A DNA stretch of 64,000 bases from Tretioscincus oriximinensis (Eukaryota; Chordata; Lepidosauria; Squamata; Gymnophthalmidae), in assembly GCA_022410635.1 (NCBI GenBank), contig JAJVDF010000968.1, forward strand, positions 250,825 through 314,824, given 5' to 3'. A program made the translations under genes and the position numbers. Shown here in pieces: positions 21,878 through 33,686 of this stretch. The notes beneath the pieces were generated by a model. That model did no database searches, was not told the origin of the DNA, and saw only the letters and a program-made list of their open reading frames with translations. How positions within the stretch are numbered: the first letter of the stretch is position 1; each line of letters opens with the position of its first letter.

Positions 21878-22585
21878 GTCTCCACTGAGCCTTATTTTGG
21901 GTACAGACTTAGTTGAGATACTTGGCCATCCACATGGAATGTAGACTATGGCAGACCCCATTTTAGGGAGTCAAGAGCAAGCGAGGTTTTTGTCTTCTTC
22001 TGCTTGAGGTGCTGGACTGGACGGGCTCTGGCCCCCTTCAGCAGGGCTCCTCTTATGCAAAGAGGGAAGGAAGGAAAGAACGAAGGAGAGAAAGATAGAA
22101 GTAAGCAAGTATGGGGGCCCTCCTGCCTAAAGAATATTCTCCAATTGCTCCTTTAATAATAATAGGAAGTTAAAGGTTCTTTGATTTATAGACTCATGAG
22201 TGACCATTCTGATATGTGACTTAGCTACTCTCAGCATTTTAGGGTATTAGGAGGAGCAGTTTAACTTTATCTTGAAAATGCTAAAACTATCCTCCTTCCA
22301 ACTTCTTTCGGCTGCCAGTAGCCCGCTAGTAGACATAAGAGAAAGAGAATTCCAGAGGAAAACAAAAGATAAGGTGTTTGTTTCTGAATTGCTAACTAAA
22401 CTGATTACTAACGGAAGGAAGGAGGTTTCTCCTTCTCCTTCTGCTTGAGATGCCCAGGGGCCACTGGGTAAAGCAGAATACTAGGCTGTGGCCCCCTTCA
22501 GCAGGGCTTCTCTTATGTTCTAGCATGTAGGTGACAGGCTCCTACTCCAAGATATATCCCAGAATAAGGCTCAGTGGGATCTCTT
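21878..22585. mobile_element. MITE-like left half and right half around CR1-type text
   Basis: The left half 21878-21960 (CCACTGAGCCTTATTTTGGG) and right half 22505-22585 (ATATCCCAGAATAAGGCTCAGTGGG) enclose GCAGGGCTCCTCTTATGC text typical of CR1 3' ends (about 21960-22050 and 22430-22515) and about 380 bp of AT-rich sequence with no recognised feature. Confidence 0.4.
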
Positions 22586-22589
22586 ATGT

Positions 22590-23169
22590 GTTTAACTGTC
22601 CAGCGTATTCATAGCAACTTTCTGTCTCTGTCTCTGCTGCTCTGTGTTTTTATGTTCTCCTTTCCCCACCCAACCTTTTGATTACATGCCTTACACCCCC
22701 ATACTGACAACAGTAGTAATGTGGCCCATAAAGAGGATTTTGTTCCCCAGAGCAGGTGGTACCACAGGAAGCTGTCCCCCTTTCTGGAAGGGATTTGGAG
22801 AATGTCAGGAATTGCTCCTTTCTCTGAATAGTTCTTTATTTCTGCTTCTGAAAGGCTAAGGCAGAGCCGGGACCCACCCACCGGGCCCCTAAAGAGATGG
22901 GAGGCCTTGTGTGACCTTTTGTTGAGGTCAACTGAAAATGACAGGCACCTGATGAGGATGTGGTTTATATATAACCATGCTGGGCTGGGGTGAAAAAAGA
23001 TCTTGGCTTGGGATTGTGGGAGGAGGCAAAGATGTCCCAAGGTTTCTTATGCCTTGGGTGAGGGGTAGTTGGGGTGGGGGATTAGGGAACAGAAAACTGA
23101 ATATATTGATTGCTAATCTCTAGAGTGTGGGGCTGATTGGTGGCAGCCCCACTAAAATAAAAGCTTGGC
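22590..23169. other. No recognised feature
   Basis: Unique-looking sequence with a minus-strand frame of 143 codons (22609-23040) that lacks any recognisable domain. Confidence 0.4.
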
Positions 23170-23620
23170 CCTCTTTCCACTGAGCCTTATTCTGGGCTAC
23201 ATCCCAGGATAGGAGCCTGCCATAGCCTAGTATAGCAGAAAGATTGAGTTGTGTTGGAAGCAATTAGTCACAAAAGTTTCTGATGGGTTTTTTTCTTTTT
23301 TCTTTTTGTTAAGAATAAAATGGTCTTGAGTGATTCAATGTATTTGCCAAGCATTACCAGAGACTGACTACAACTAGTACTGAGGAGTGAAGACATCTGT
23401 AGCTCAGTGTTTGGAAAATCAGTATCTGATTTCAAGCCCAAACAAATAAATTACTGTTATTTATTTTTAACATTTGTATCCATTCTTTAATATCCCCAGG
23501 CAAGTCATAAGAACCTAAGAGAAGCCCTGTTGAATGGGCCCAGGGCCAGGCCCATCTAGTCCAGCCTGCTGTCTCACCCAGTGGCTCATTCACATGCCAG
23601 TGTAGACTATGGCAGGGCCC
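23170..23620. mobile_element. MITE-like half copy and a CR1 3' fragment
   Basis: 23170-23235: CCACTGAGCCTTATTCTGGGCTACATCCC. 23508-23620 (-): CATAAGAACCTAAGAGAAGCCC...CCATCTAGTCCAGCCTGCTGTCTCACC followed by CCAGTGTAGACTATGGCAGG. The stretch between is unremarkable. Confidence 0.45.
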
Positions 23621-24084
23621 AAACCAGAAAGAATTTTGTTGTTGTTGCAGAAATGGGGTACATTGACGTGTACATAAATATTTTTCTCTTATCTGCTGAC
23701 TACTGTTTTTAGTAAAAGACAAAAGGCTTGTGTCTGTATGTGGTTTAAAGCTATAAGAATTTTGCTGGTCCTGACAAGCTGCAATCAGAATCCACTGCTT
23801 TTCATAAGAGCAAAATTCAGAAAGTTCTTCTTTAGGATTGAAGAAGGCTTAAAAAAGAAATATATGACCAAGACATTAATTGGCTATTAGTTGTCTGCAT
23901 TTATAAGCTGGTTCTCTACTTAGGGTATGTAGAATGGACAAAGAAATGCCTTTTCATTGTGTTGTTAGATAAGTATCAGGTCAGAACTCTTCCAAGTGCC
24001 TCTTGAGTTTTATTTCAAGATGCAACATCCTGCTCATTCATCTCTCATTCATTTCTAGCAAAAGGGTATGTGTGTGTTTGTAGA

Positions 24085-24240
24085 TGTGCCTTACAGATTA
24101 ATAAGAAAATGGGAGACAGCATAAGCTTTCATGGAGAAGTCTACTTCAGATGCATCTGAAGAAGTAGGCTTGTGTAGAGAAGCTCCTGCAGCAGACCTTA
24201 TTCTTGTTAACCTCTAAGGAGCTATGAGACCTGCCCTTGT
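24085..24240. mobile_element. Degraded Penelope-like fragment with inverted ends
   Basis: AAGCTTTCATGGAGAAGTCTACTTCAGATGC followed at once by its complement CATCTGAAGAAGTAGGC and then TTAACCTCTAAGGAGCTATGAGACC. Same family as the elements at 1557 and 60984. Confidence 0.5.
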
Positions 24241-24469
24241 GATACAGTCTGAACCCACAGCTAGTTCTCTGAAAACTTCCACTTGGGAAATTTGCTTTAT
24301 TACTGACAACATGGCCATGTGTTTCAGCTCCACTCAGCTACGGTCACACATGTGATTTTAAACCACCTTCAACTAGACTGAAAACTAGAAAAAACACACA
24401 CAGTTTTCCTGGTTTTCAATCTAGTTCTTCAGCTCTGAAGCTATTTTAAAAGCATGTTTGTGACCACAG

Positions 24470-24800
24470 ATCATAAGAACGTAAGAGAAATCTTTCCTGA
24501 ACTGGGCAAGAGCCCATCTAGTGCAACATTCTGTCTCACACAGGGCCCACCAATTGCACCAAGGCAGTTTGAAATGGAAGTAGGCAAAACCCTCACTTGC
24601 TCTCAACTCCCTGCAAATGGTACTTCAGATACCATTACTCCATCTTGGAGGCAGGATCAAAAGATCCATTCTTAAAGCTATTTCTACCCTTAGCTTCCAT
24701 GAACTTGTCTAATCCTGTCTTAAAGCTATCCAATCTGCTAGCTATGATCCCCTCTTCTGGAAAGGAACTCCACAGACCAATGACTCTCTGGATGAAAAAC
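24470..24800 (-). mobile_element. CR1-clade LINE 3' fragment
   Basis: TAAGAACGTAAGAGAAATC tail, then GTGCAACATTCTGTCTCACACAGGGCCCACC and CTTCCATGAACTTGTCTAATCCTGTCTTAAAGC; minus frame RVIGLWSSFPEEG. Confidence 0.65.
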
Positions 24801-24839
24801 AACAACCATGTATTGGATCTATGCAATTAAGGTTACAAA

Positions 24840-25435
24840 ACTGTAAGAATCACAGAAGATTAAAGTACTGAATGAAGCATCAAATTCTGTTAATGTGGGA
24901 TGGATAAATGGCCCGTACACACAGATGTATCTTAACTATAGTTCTAGGGACATGCCAATTTGTATGCTATAAAATTACAGAGAACGGCAACAGTATAATT
25001 CATTCACACCTTTAAAAAGAAAACATTGTACCTTATCTGTATTTTTAACCACAAATTCTTAAAATCAACAAAGAGAAAGGCAAGAAGACATTCCATCCAC
25101 TAAAATCAGTCAAAAGGAGGATTTTTAAAAAGCTTTCTGTAACAGAATTTCATAACTGGAGCAGATCCACCTTGAATTTTTAAGTTAACTATATCAATCG
25201 CCCCGCAAAACATTTTTAAAAAGTCTTAAACACAAGCCCCTGATAGATGAAGAGATAAATGATCAAAGGACACCTTTCTTAGATTAGCAGCCACGTTGCC
25301 TGTCGGCAGAGGAAATTTCTATCAGTGGTGACTACACAAGATGAGATTTCAAAGAAACAGCTGTGTTTGCCTGGGCCCAGAATATTTAGCAAGAGGTCTT
25401 GTAGCCTTTTGGAGACTAACAAGTAACGTGTAACA
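24840..25435. other. AT-rich, nothing recognised
   Basis: No repeat family or reading frame supported. Confidence 0.5.
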
Positions 25436-25985
25436 AGATTTATTTATTTATTTATTTTTATTATTATATCAAAATCCTATAATACAGAACAGAAAAAACA
25501 CACACTGAAAACATACATACAACAAATAATCTACAACGTGCCTCAGTCCCCCCTCCCACTATCTCGAACCGGGATCAAAGTCGGTATGGTCGTGCTAGAT
25601 TATCAGTCTCAATGTCTGCATAAGAGCTATCGTCTCTTTAATTATTATATACATATTTTGGTTGCCTGATGTCACCTTATCATATATTGATTTCCATTTT
25701 TGCATCCAGTTATATTTTGTCTGGATATTCATTAAACTCAGCCTCCTTTCCCTCACCGCATCCAGCGTCATGACTTCCGCCATACGTGTAACAAGATTTG
25801 ATAAATTCATGGAAGACAGCTGCATGAATAGCTATTGGGATGAAAGCTCAGGCAGTATTGGTGAAATACCATTGGCTGGTGAGGTTCTTGACTTCTTCTG
25901 CTTGAGACTGCCCAGGTGCAATTGGTGGGCCACTGTATGAGACAGAATACTGGAATAAATGAGCACTGGCTCCATTCTTATGAAG
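25436..25985. mobile_element. Composite: possible L1-like 3' fragment (-) followed by a CR1 3' end (+)
   Basis: 25436-25790 has a minus frame ...RERRLSLMNIQTKYNWMQKW, weakly like L1-type ORF2 C-termini. From about 25795 the plus strand is CR1-type (TTTGATAAATTCATGGAAGAC...GCTTGAGACTGCCCAGGTGC). The L1 call is tentative. Confidence 0.35.
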
Positions 25986-26059
25986 TTGACAGCAGGAGCT
26001 TTCATAGACAAGTTTACTTCTTTGGCTGGGTACCTGGTTGACTTAAAGGATAAACAGCT

Positions 26060-26520
26060 CTAGTAAGGTGGTCTTAAAAACTAACAAGAAAGAGGTAGAC
26101 AGCAGGAGCTTTCATAGACAAATCTCATCCTTCAGATGGATGGATAGACAGACCAATCCTTCCATCTATCCATCCATCCATCCATTATCTATCGACCGAT
26201 CGATCTCGATTTGTCTCGCTCTATCGAGATATATCGTTCTACATCGATCTATCTGATCTATCATCGATCTATCCGATCTATCATCGATCTATCCGATCTA
26301 TCCAATCTATCATCGATCTATCATTAATCTACCTAGATAGATACTGTAGATAGATCTAGTAAGGTGGTCTTGTAGCACCTTAGAAACCAACAAGAAAGAA
26401 GTAGGCAGCAGAAGCTTTTGTAGACAAATCTCATTCTTCAAATGGATGGATAGATAAATAAATACAGTAGACACACAGTTGGCAGCAGAAGCATTCACAG
26501 GCAAGTCTNTTTCTTCAGAT
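26060..26520 (-). mobile_element. Two Penelope-like fragments flanking a degenerate tetranucleotide tract
   Basis: GTAAGGTGGTCTTAAAAACTAACAAG...GGAGCTTTCATAGACAAATCTCATCCTTCAGATGG occurs near 26075-26140 and again as GTAAGGTGGTCTTGTAGCACC...AGCTTTTGTAGACAAATC near 26350-26440. A third AAGCATTCACAGGCAAGTC copy lies near 26490. Between the first two lies a degenerate (CTAT/GATC)n tract at 26155-26350, so the tract and fragment were probably duplicated together. Confidence 0.5.
26155..26350. repeat. Degenerate tetranucleotide tract (CTAT/CATC/GATC)
   Basis: CCATCCATCCATCC then repeated CATCGATCTATC(C/T)GATCTAT units, four to five copies of a 16-17-bp higher-order unit near 26252-26325. Confidence 0.75.
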
Positions 26521-26524
26521 GCAG

Positions 26525-27496
26525 TGCAGCATCTGATCGAAGAAGCCTCGTCCAGGAAAGCTAACACTGCCGTCCTTTTCCTTGTTAGACTCCAAGGTAC
26601 AACAAGTCTCCTTGCTAGATACATAGAATGAGAGACTGGTGGTTCCCTTGTTTTGATTCCATTTTTGAAAGGAGAAGGTGCCTCCCGCTTTTCTCTTGCC
26701 AGCCTGATTCGCTGTTGAGGATACAAAGCAGTTTATTGCAACGACAACGTTTTAAGGTGGTATAGGAAGGAAGGAGGGAGGGAGAAAAAAGCTTTCTGGG
26801 TAGCTGGTTTAGCTTGTTTAGCTGGGTAGCTGATTTAATTAACCTCATGATTGATCTAGAAGTGAAGAATGAAAAGAAAAGATTCCCTTTCTGCATCAGG
26901 ACACCTGCCTGTGCCTCAGAGCTCATGGAATAGATCCAAAGGGAACCTTTCCAAACTGTGGAATCACTCATGTGTGGGTTTCCCCATGGTAGCCTTGCAA
27001 ATGAGCTTGCAAACCGGAAGCCTGTCCAGGAAATGGAATAAGCACCTTTCTTTGTTTTCTAACTCTTTTCTCCTCCACTGAAACTCTTGCAAATTTCTAG
27101 TCTAGAGATCTTGGCGGTGTTTTAGTGGCCTTCATGGAAGGTAGACAATGAGGTTTCCTGACCAAGAAAAGTCCTCTTTTCCCTCGGTTCTTTCCCAGTC
27201 TGTGCTATCACGCAATGCCAAACATTGAGCAATTCTGGATCCTGCTTTCCAGTGAAAAGCAAAAACAACTGGTTGTTAAATGGGGAGCCAGGCTGGACCA
27301 GCCATTGCAAGCATTCTTGGCTTCCAGGGATACTTGGCTGCCTAGACCCCCTTGCTCCAGCTGTTGGAGTCTTCTCGGAAGGCCATTATTTGCTTAGCTT
27401 TTAGCTCCCCCTGATCGTCAGGCGAGAAGATTCTCTCCTCTTTCTGTAGAGGTCAGGAGATACTGAGTGTAGATGTCCGTATGGTAGCTGGACCAG
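26525..27496. other. No recognised feature
   Basis: Unique-looking sequence after the PLE cluster. A (GGAA) patch lies near 26765. No supported exon. Confidence 0.45.
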
Positions 27497-27840
27497 ACGC
27501 CAGACAGCCAGTCTGGTACAGTGGTTAGAGATTCAGGGATGGAGCAACAGGCAGGACTCCTGAAATACCATTTGCAGGGAGTCATGAACAGGAGCATATT
27601 TTGCTTTCCTCTGTTCGGACTGCCCAGGTGCATCTGGTGGGCCTCTGTGTGACACAGAATGCTGGACTTGATGGGCTGTGGCCTGATCCAGTATGGCTCT
27701 TCTTATGTTCTTATGTTCTTATCTGGATGTCTTCCGGTTTGATTCTGCTCTGCTCCACAAAAAGCCAGCTGGATGGCCATAGGTTAGTCACTGTTCTTCA
27801 AAGCTCTCTCAGCCCCACCTATTTCACAAGGTGTCTGCAA
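27497..27840 (+). mobile_element. Sauria-type SINE split by a CR1 3' end
   Basis: The SINE head is CAGCCAGTCTGGTACAGTGGTTAGAG (27507-27532) and its body resumes near 27723 (CCAGCTGGATGGCCATAGGTTAGTCACTG...CTCTCAGCCCCACC). Between them is a plus-strand CR1 3' end with the (TTCTTATG)2TTCTTA tail. Confidence 0.65.
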
Positions 27841-27844
27841 ATTG

Positions 27845-29475
27845 TGGTAGGGCTTACCCAGCATCCCTTATTGTCTGCATTAAGATACAGATGGTTTCTA
27901 TATCCAGTGCAGAAAGGAATTTACCATGTCCTTCTCTTCTTGTGACCTTCCATAGCATCATGATAGCAAAGACTGCAGTTTAACGATCCATTGTGTGAAT
28001 AAATGGTGTCAGTTTCCTGCCCTACTTTTTATAATTTTGCCCTTCCTTGGGTGACCTCTCGCACTTGCGTTTCCGAAAGGAAGGCAAAAGGTCCTTGTAC
28101 AAAGGAAAGAAATTCCATTCGCCAAACCACACTGGCAGAATCGTAGGCTGATGCACACAAATACTTACTGGACTGTTTTATCAAGCCAGGTTGTCAAGGA
28201 AGACATTGCAAGATTTTTTTATTTATCTCTGGCCTTTGAGAAACTGACCTCCCTTCTGTGACATTGCTGTGAATATACAGATCTTATATTTGGAAGGAAC
28301 AAGATTTTTTTCACAGACATTTCCTAATTCCCATAGTACTTGCTCCCATGTGAATCCCTCAAAGTGTCCCAAGAAACTGGCAGAGAGACACGCTTGCAGA
28401 CAGGAGGTTGTCCTCTGATTTAGCTTACAAAGGCCAAGAGGTCTGTTTTCTCCCTGCAAACGGCAGAGGATGAGAGACCAGGATTCAGAGTGGCCTAGTT
28501 GAATGGATGGTCCTTTCTTTCTTTCTTTTCTTCCTTTATCTTCCTTCCTTACTTTATCTTCCTTTCTTCCTTCCTTTCTCTCTTTCTCTCTCTCTCCCTT
28601 TCTTCCCTCCTTCCTTTCTTTCTCACTCTTGTTCTTTCTCTCTCCCTTCTTCTCTCTCTCTCTCACTCTCTCTAATCTTTCAGTCATTCCTTTCTCTCTC
28701 TTTCTCTTTCTCTCACACGCCCATTCTCTTTTTTCTTTCTTCTTTCTTCCTTCCCCTTCCCAGGTGTCTCCTACTTCCTGTCAATCGGAAAAAAAAGTGT
28801 TCCCACATATTCCACTGTAGCAGTCAGATATTTAGGAACAAAGAAGGCAAGGCAGTTGCATACAATGGCGTCTGGCCACTGTGTTCATGGGATTCGGTGA
28901 ACACTCAGAGATTAAAATCATTTATAAAATCTCCTTTCATAGAGGAGCTGCCAACAAATCAAAAAGCTCCAGGCAGCTTTTTTAATTGGCAATAGGGGTC
29001 GCCGATCCCAGGACCAATGGGAGGGCTGCCTAGGAGGGGCTACAGCCTCTCTCTGTTTCCGTAGAGGTACCATTTTGTATTGACATTCAACTTGCAAACT
29101 GAGAGAGAGACCGGTAAGTGCCTGAAGGTGCCTCCTCCCAGCCGATCTCCTAACTTTGCCCAACCTGGAGGAACCTGCGCCCCCCCCAGCCCCCAGCCCC
29201 AAACTGCACCAGCCGCCGCTGGTTGTATATCAATCTGCCATTTTTGTGATGTTACTTTTACATTTGAGTATAATATGGGTGAATGGCATGCCATATTCCT
29301 TCCCTTTGCACAAAACAACATGGCTGGATTGCTGAAGTTTATACGACCCTAAAAATATCCTGCTGGAAATGTTATGTTTTTATTGCCCTGACTGAGGCCT
29401 TTGGGTATAGAGTGGAATATAAGTGTAAGTAAGCAAGTAACTAACTAACTAAGTAACTAACAAGTAAGTAATAGT
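27845..29475. other. Mostly unique sequence around the pyrimidine tract
   Basis: 29120-29225 is locally GC-rich (CCTGCGCCCCCCCCAGCCCC), possibly regulatory. No frame with recognisable homology. About 29410-29475 is an (AACT/AAGT)n tract. Confidence 0.4.
28505..28765. repeat. Long (CTTT/CTTC/CTCT) pyrimidine tract
   Basis: About 260 bp with almost no purine on the + strand. Potential triplex or polymerase-pausing DNA; spurious frames on both strands. Confidence 0.9.
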
Positions 29476-29479
29476 AATT

Positions 29480-29645
29480 TTCTGTCAGTCAGGATGATAA
29501 ACCAGTGGAACAGGTTGCCACAGGAGTTGGTGAGTTCTCCTTCAAACTGACGCTATGCAGCTACCTGCCTGGGGTGGTTTAGTGAACCCTGCACGTATCA
29601 GGGGACCCCATGACCCTGGATTCTGTGATTCTTTGATTCTATAAA
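29480..29645 (+). mobile_element. CR1 LINE 3' end, bird-type tail
   Basis: AGGATGATAAACCAGTGGAACAGGTTGCC...CCCTGGATTCTGTGATTCTTTGATTCTA matches the CR1 3' end with (ATTCTATG)n-like tail. Confidence 0.65.
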
Positions 29646-29649
29646 GTAA

Positions 29650-30145
29650 GGAACTCACTTACTCACTCATCCAGTCTGTTGCAAAACTCTTTCCTTCCTA
29701 TGGTGAAATACATTTCTGTTCAGAATTACGTGCACACCACGAAGTAAAAAACGCTATAAAGCTATATTCCAGAATATAGCAATTGCGTGTCTGTGCACAC
29801 CAAAGGTGTAAATTCTGTAAAATTGCTCCTCGATCTTGTCGCAGTGCAGACCGAGGCTTTTATTTTTTATTCCCAGCAGCCTACAGAAACAACTGCCCCA
29901 TTCTCGGTTCTTCTATCCTCACGCGTCAAATATGTGCCCACACATGTACACAGCCACAGACGCGAGAGGATAGGGGCTCTCTGGGACGACATCTGAACAT
30001 CCCAGCAAATGTTTATTTTGGAAAAAAAGGCGTTTACTGTGGGTGGACGGCTGAAAAATGCTTAGCATGTATGCCTGAGTTTTTCCTCACAGTGCTCCAA
30101 ACGAGGTAGAATATATAAATATTATATTGTTCTTATATAAATGGA
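29650..30145. other. Nothing recognised
   Basis: Frames near 29783-30109 contain many Cys/Arg but no domain pattern. Confidence 0.4.
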
Positions 30146-30149
30146 TAGT

Positions 30150-30360
30150 AGGATGGATGTCTGGATATTGCCTCCGGGATGGAGCAACAGGCAGGACTCC
30201 TTAAATACCATTTGCAGGGAGTCACGAACAGGTGCATATTTTGCTTTCCTCTGTTCGGACTGCCCAGGTGCATCTGGTGGGCCTCTGTGTGGGACAGAAG
30301 GCTGGACTTGATGGGCTGTGGCCTGATCCAGTATGGCTCTTCTTATGTTCTTATGTTCTA
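30150..30360 (+). mobile_element. CR1 LINE 3' end, (TTCTTATG)n tail
   Basis: Nearly identical to the CR1 at about 27535-27722: GGGATGGAGCAACAGGCAGGACTCC...GGCCTGATCCAGTATGGC, ending CTTCTTATGTTCTTATGTTC. Confidence 0.7.
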
Positions 30361-30849
30361 GCTGTGTGCACAGAGCCCTAGTCTCTGCTTTGGAGTCAGC
30401 CTAGGCAATCTCTGTCCTTTATTTCAGCATTTGCAAATAGCTGAGTAGATTCTGCTGCGTTACTTGCCTCCTTGTTGCTGCTGTTCAGCTGTCTCTCAAT
30501 GCATTGTTTTCTGTGGCTTTCTGAAGTTTGACCAAGTTTGTGCTCGTTGCTTTTGTGACATTTTCTGTCCCCTCATTCTCAGCCCATCCTCTTCTCCTGT
30601 CACTTTCAACCTTTCCCAGTACCTGGGTCCTTTTCAGTGACCTGCCCGCACAGAGCTGAACATACGTGCTGGCACAATTCCCCTGTGAGTCTGAGATAGG
30701 TACAGACTGCCATTTCGGCACAAAGGGAATTCTGGTGAAGCAGGTTTCTGCCTGATTCTCCCTGTGAAATTCTGGTACATTCATGCTTTGGATGGATTGT
30801 GGGTACCTACAAACATCTGTGCTTGAGAAAATGACAGCATAGGAGCCTA

Positions 30850-31085
30850 GAAGAAGACGTAGAAGAGATATTTGGTCTTTATACCTTGGCCTTCTCATTT
30901 GAAGGGACTCAGAGCAGCTTAGAAGGTTACCATAATTTTCACCCTCAGGCTTACACCTGTTCTGTCTTCCCCACCAAATTAGTGATGGTACTCATGAATC
31001 TACTTGAAAATGTAGATTGCAAATCTACTTTCTTTCGAATTGCTGTGTCGGCTAGACTGAGGCCAGTAGAGGGTCACAGCTGATG
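30850..31085 (-). mobile_element. Old, diverged tRNA-derived SINE
   Basis: AGAAGAAGACGTAGAAGAG...ATACCTTGGCCTTCTCATTTGAAGGGACTCAGAGC...TTCCCCACCAAATTAGTGATGG aligns by eye with the other minus-strand copies, with many changes. Confidence 0.55.
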
Positions 31086-31334
31086 CAGGGCTTTGAGAAT
31101 GGCTCTCTTGCCCCAACGAGCGCTCTTCTGCTTAAAGGACCGTTGTGGTTCACAAACAAATTCTTCTCCAGCTTGACCTTGGCAGTGACAGACAAAAAAG
31201 AGAAGGGAAGGAAGCCCATTGCTATGGGTGGGTGGACATTCTCTCCATCCAATGCAGCCTCCCAATGAGATCATGGGTAGTTGCTTCTCTGCACGTGGGA
31301 TGCTTGCTCGTGGCCAGGGAAGGATAAGAATGTT

Positions 31335-32545
31335 TATAAGAACATATGAAGAGCCCTGCTGGATCAGACCACAGCCCACCTCGCTCAGCATTCCAAAAAC
31401 CCCCAAGAAACCTTTGCTTGTTCTTGAATTCCTGCAAAAACATCTTCAGAGACCTTTGCAGCTTGGAGGCAGTATCTAAGCTTCCATTCTAGAAGCCTAG
31501 ATACAGAGACTGGGCAATCATCTGTCTGGGATGGTTTAATGAATCCTGCATTGAACAGGGGGTTGGACCAGATGACCCTGGAGGTCCCTTCCAACTCTAT
31601 GATTCTATGATTCTAAGCCATTAACTCATCCGGACTCTGTGGCTTAGCTGATTTTGGTCACAGCTCATCTATTTGAGCATCCCATCTCATGCTGTCGCCT
31701 ATCCATTGCTTCTGGGCATGTCAAGCAGCAGAATAAGGCAAAACCTGCCACCTAAAGAACCTCCAACTGCCTCACACCTGGAGGCACCACTTGGGCATTT
31801 AATCTATAGGTATTGAGACGAGAAGAACATAAGGGGACCCTGCTGAATCAGCTCAGAGCCCATCTCGTCCAGCCGTCTCTCTCACACAGTGGCCCACTAA
31901 TGTACATGTATGGTGTTTTATAAATAAACGAACCAACCAACCAACAACAACAACACTAGTTATCTCTGGGCAGCTCAAGCAGAAAGAGGACACAAAACCA
32001 CCCTCACCTGTTCTCCACAACCTGCAAATGTTACTTCAGGAATCCTGCCTGTTTGCTCCATCCTGGAGACAGGATCAAAAGATCGGCCCTGGTAGCTCTT
32101 TATACCCTTTGCTTCCATTAACTTGTCTAATACTGTCTTAAAGCTATCCAGGCTGCTAGCTACCTCCTCCTCCAGAAGTCACATTGAGCTGGAGTTGGAC
32201 CCAATGACCTTGGAAGTCCCTTCTAACTCTGATTGTATGATTCTATCCTTACTTTTCTGCTCATAAATTTCAAGAAATGCCCCTTGACCCTAGTGTTGTG
32301 TGATAGAGAAAACATTTTTTCTCTTTCACCTTATCCACCCAATGCATATCTCCTTTAACCGCCATCTTTCGAGGCTAAAGAAGCCCAGACGTTGCAGCCT
32401 AGTTTTCTAAGGGAGGTGCTCCAGCCCCTTGAGCTTTCCTGTTGCTCTCCATGAATCTGTGTTAGCCTTTCTTAAACCTATCCAGGGTGGTTGCTTCCAC
32501 TGACCCTTTGGTAGTCAATTCTGTAGACCAATGACCCTCTGGGTG
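31335..32545. mobile_element. Cluster of CR1 fragments in both orientations
   Basis: 31335-31480 (-): TAAGAACATATGAAGAGCCCTGC. 31490-31618 (+): ends CCTTCCAACTCTATGATTCTATGATTCTA. 31820-32170 (-): AAGAACATAAGGGGACCCTGC to CCAGGCTGCTAGCTACC. 32180-32250 (+): bird-type tail fragment. 32260-32545 (-): CR1 coding-side text with GACCCTCTGGGTG. At least five separate pieces. Confidence 0.6.
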
Positions 32546-32547
32546 AA

Positions 32548-32635
32548 AATATTTATTTATTTGTACTTGTATCCCGCCCTATACCCGAAGGTCTCAGGGC
32601 TGCCTACCATAAGTGGTGCACATAGCTTTTGTTGC
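32548..32635 (-). mobile_element. L2-clade 3' end
   Basis: ATATTTATTTATTTGTACTTGTATCCCGCCCTATACCCGAAGGTCTCAGGGC is the inverted L2 tail. Confidence 0.55.
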
Positions 32636-32639
32636 TTTC

Positions 32640-32910
32640 TCCACAACAGACACCCTGTGAAGCAGGCATGGCTGAGAGTCCCAAAGGACTGTGACTGGCC
32701 CAAGGTCATGCAGCTGTTTTCATGGAGGAGGGTTGAATCGAACTGGGAGGCGACCAGATAAGAGCCAAGTAGGTGGGGCTGAGAGAGTCCAAAGAACTGT
32801 ACTGGCCCAAGGTCACCCAGCTGGCTTTCATGGAGAAATGGGGAATCGAACCGGGAGACTACCAGACAAGAGTCCCACACTCTAACCACTACGCCAAACT
32901 GGCTCTCAAT
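32640..32910 (-). mobile_element. Sauria-type SINE, one full and one partial unit
   Basis: Read inverted, 32910-32765 gives GAGCCAGTTTGGCGTAGTGGTTAGAG...GGTTCGATTCCCC...GGGTGACCTTGGGCCAGT, the classic Sauria SINE head with A and B boxes. A second partial unit fills 32640-32760 and a relative lies at 45165-45350. Confidence 0.75.
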
Positions 32911-32911
32911 A

Positions 32912-33686
32912 TATTTATTTCCTCTGTTCATCAGTTCCCTGGGGTCTCTGCTGCTCTGGTTCTAATGCTGTGTCTAATGGAGGGAAAAGGGTCTAGCTGA
33001 CCCCTAGGTTCCTGCCCTGTCCATTCTGCCCTGAGAGCGAAGGTGGGATGCCAAAGGGAAACCATGCCAGTCTTTTTAAGCTGCTTGGCCTGGCAGGTTC
33101 ATAAGCTGCTGTGCCACAGAAACCTTGGTGTATCTCTTGCTGGAACGCAGTGACGAAAAGCCAGAAAAGCTCTTTTGCTCCCTGACGGCTGCCATACGCT
33201 TTACCACCTGACCAGTTTTCTCGGAGCGACTTGGGTTTACATTTCTCTTTCCTCCTTTTAAAACCACCATCTGGTTCCTCACAAACACGTCCAGGATGAA
33301 AGGGAAACAGGAAACTCATCCGTTCTGCCCTCCTCTCTCTCTCTCAACCCCCCCCCCCCCCCCCCCCCCATGGCTATTTAACCCAAGATTATTTTTGTGG
33401 ATACAGCTAATTGCTCGAGATGTTGTTTGTTTGTTAGAATTAAAAGGGGAAGAGAGACCTCCGCCTGGTGCTGCAGGGCCAGCGATTTAATCGCTTGGCA
33501 GCCGGGTAAACATATGCCAGCTCCTGGGGAGGGTGGGCGGGAGGGAATTATATTTTATTTTTGTAAACACTCGTTTTTAGTTTGGTCTGGGGGCCAAAAG
33601 AACAGCATTGGCAGTCAGGAACAGTTATTTTGTTTTATTTTAATCCTTTGCAACAGCCAGAAGGGAAGAGGGACTGCCCAGGTATT
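32912..33686. other. Unique sequence with a poly-C run
   Basis: 33000-33300 has a moderately GC-rich minus frame without homology. No supported gene. Confidence 0.4.
33347..33369. repeat. Poly-C run of about 20 bp
   Basis: An uninterrupted C run. Similar C runs lie near 21477-21488, 36368-36383 and 60344-60358. Confidence 0.9.

Noticed and set aside
22609..23040. 143-codon minus-strand frame
   Set aside because: No recognisable domain, no splice support and average composition; probably chance.
28223..28995. Long frames on both strands (154 and 162 codons)
   Set aside because: They read through the pyrimidine tract; low-complexity Lys/Glu or Phe/Ser/Leu products.
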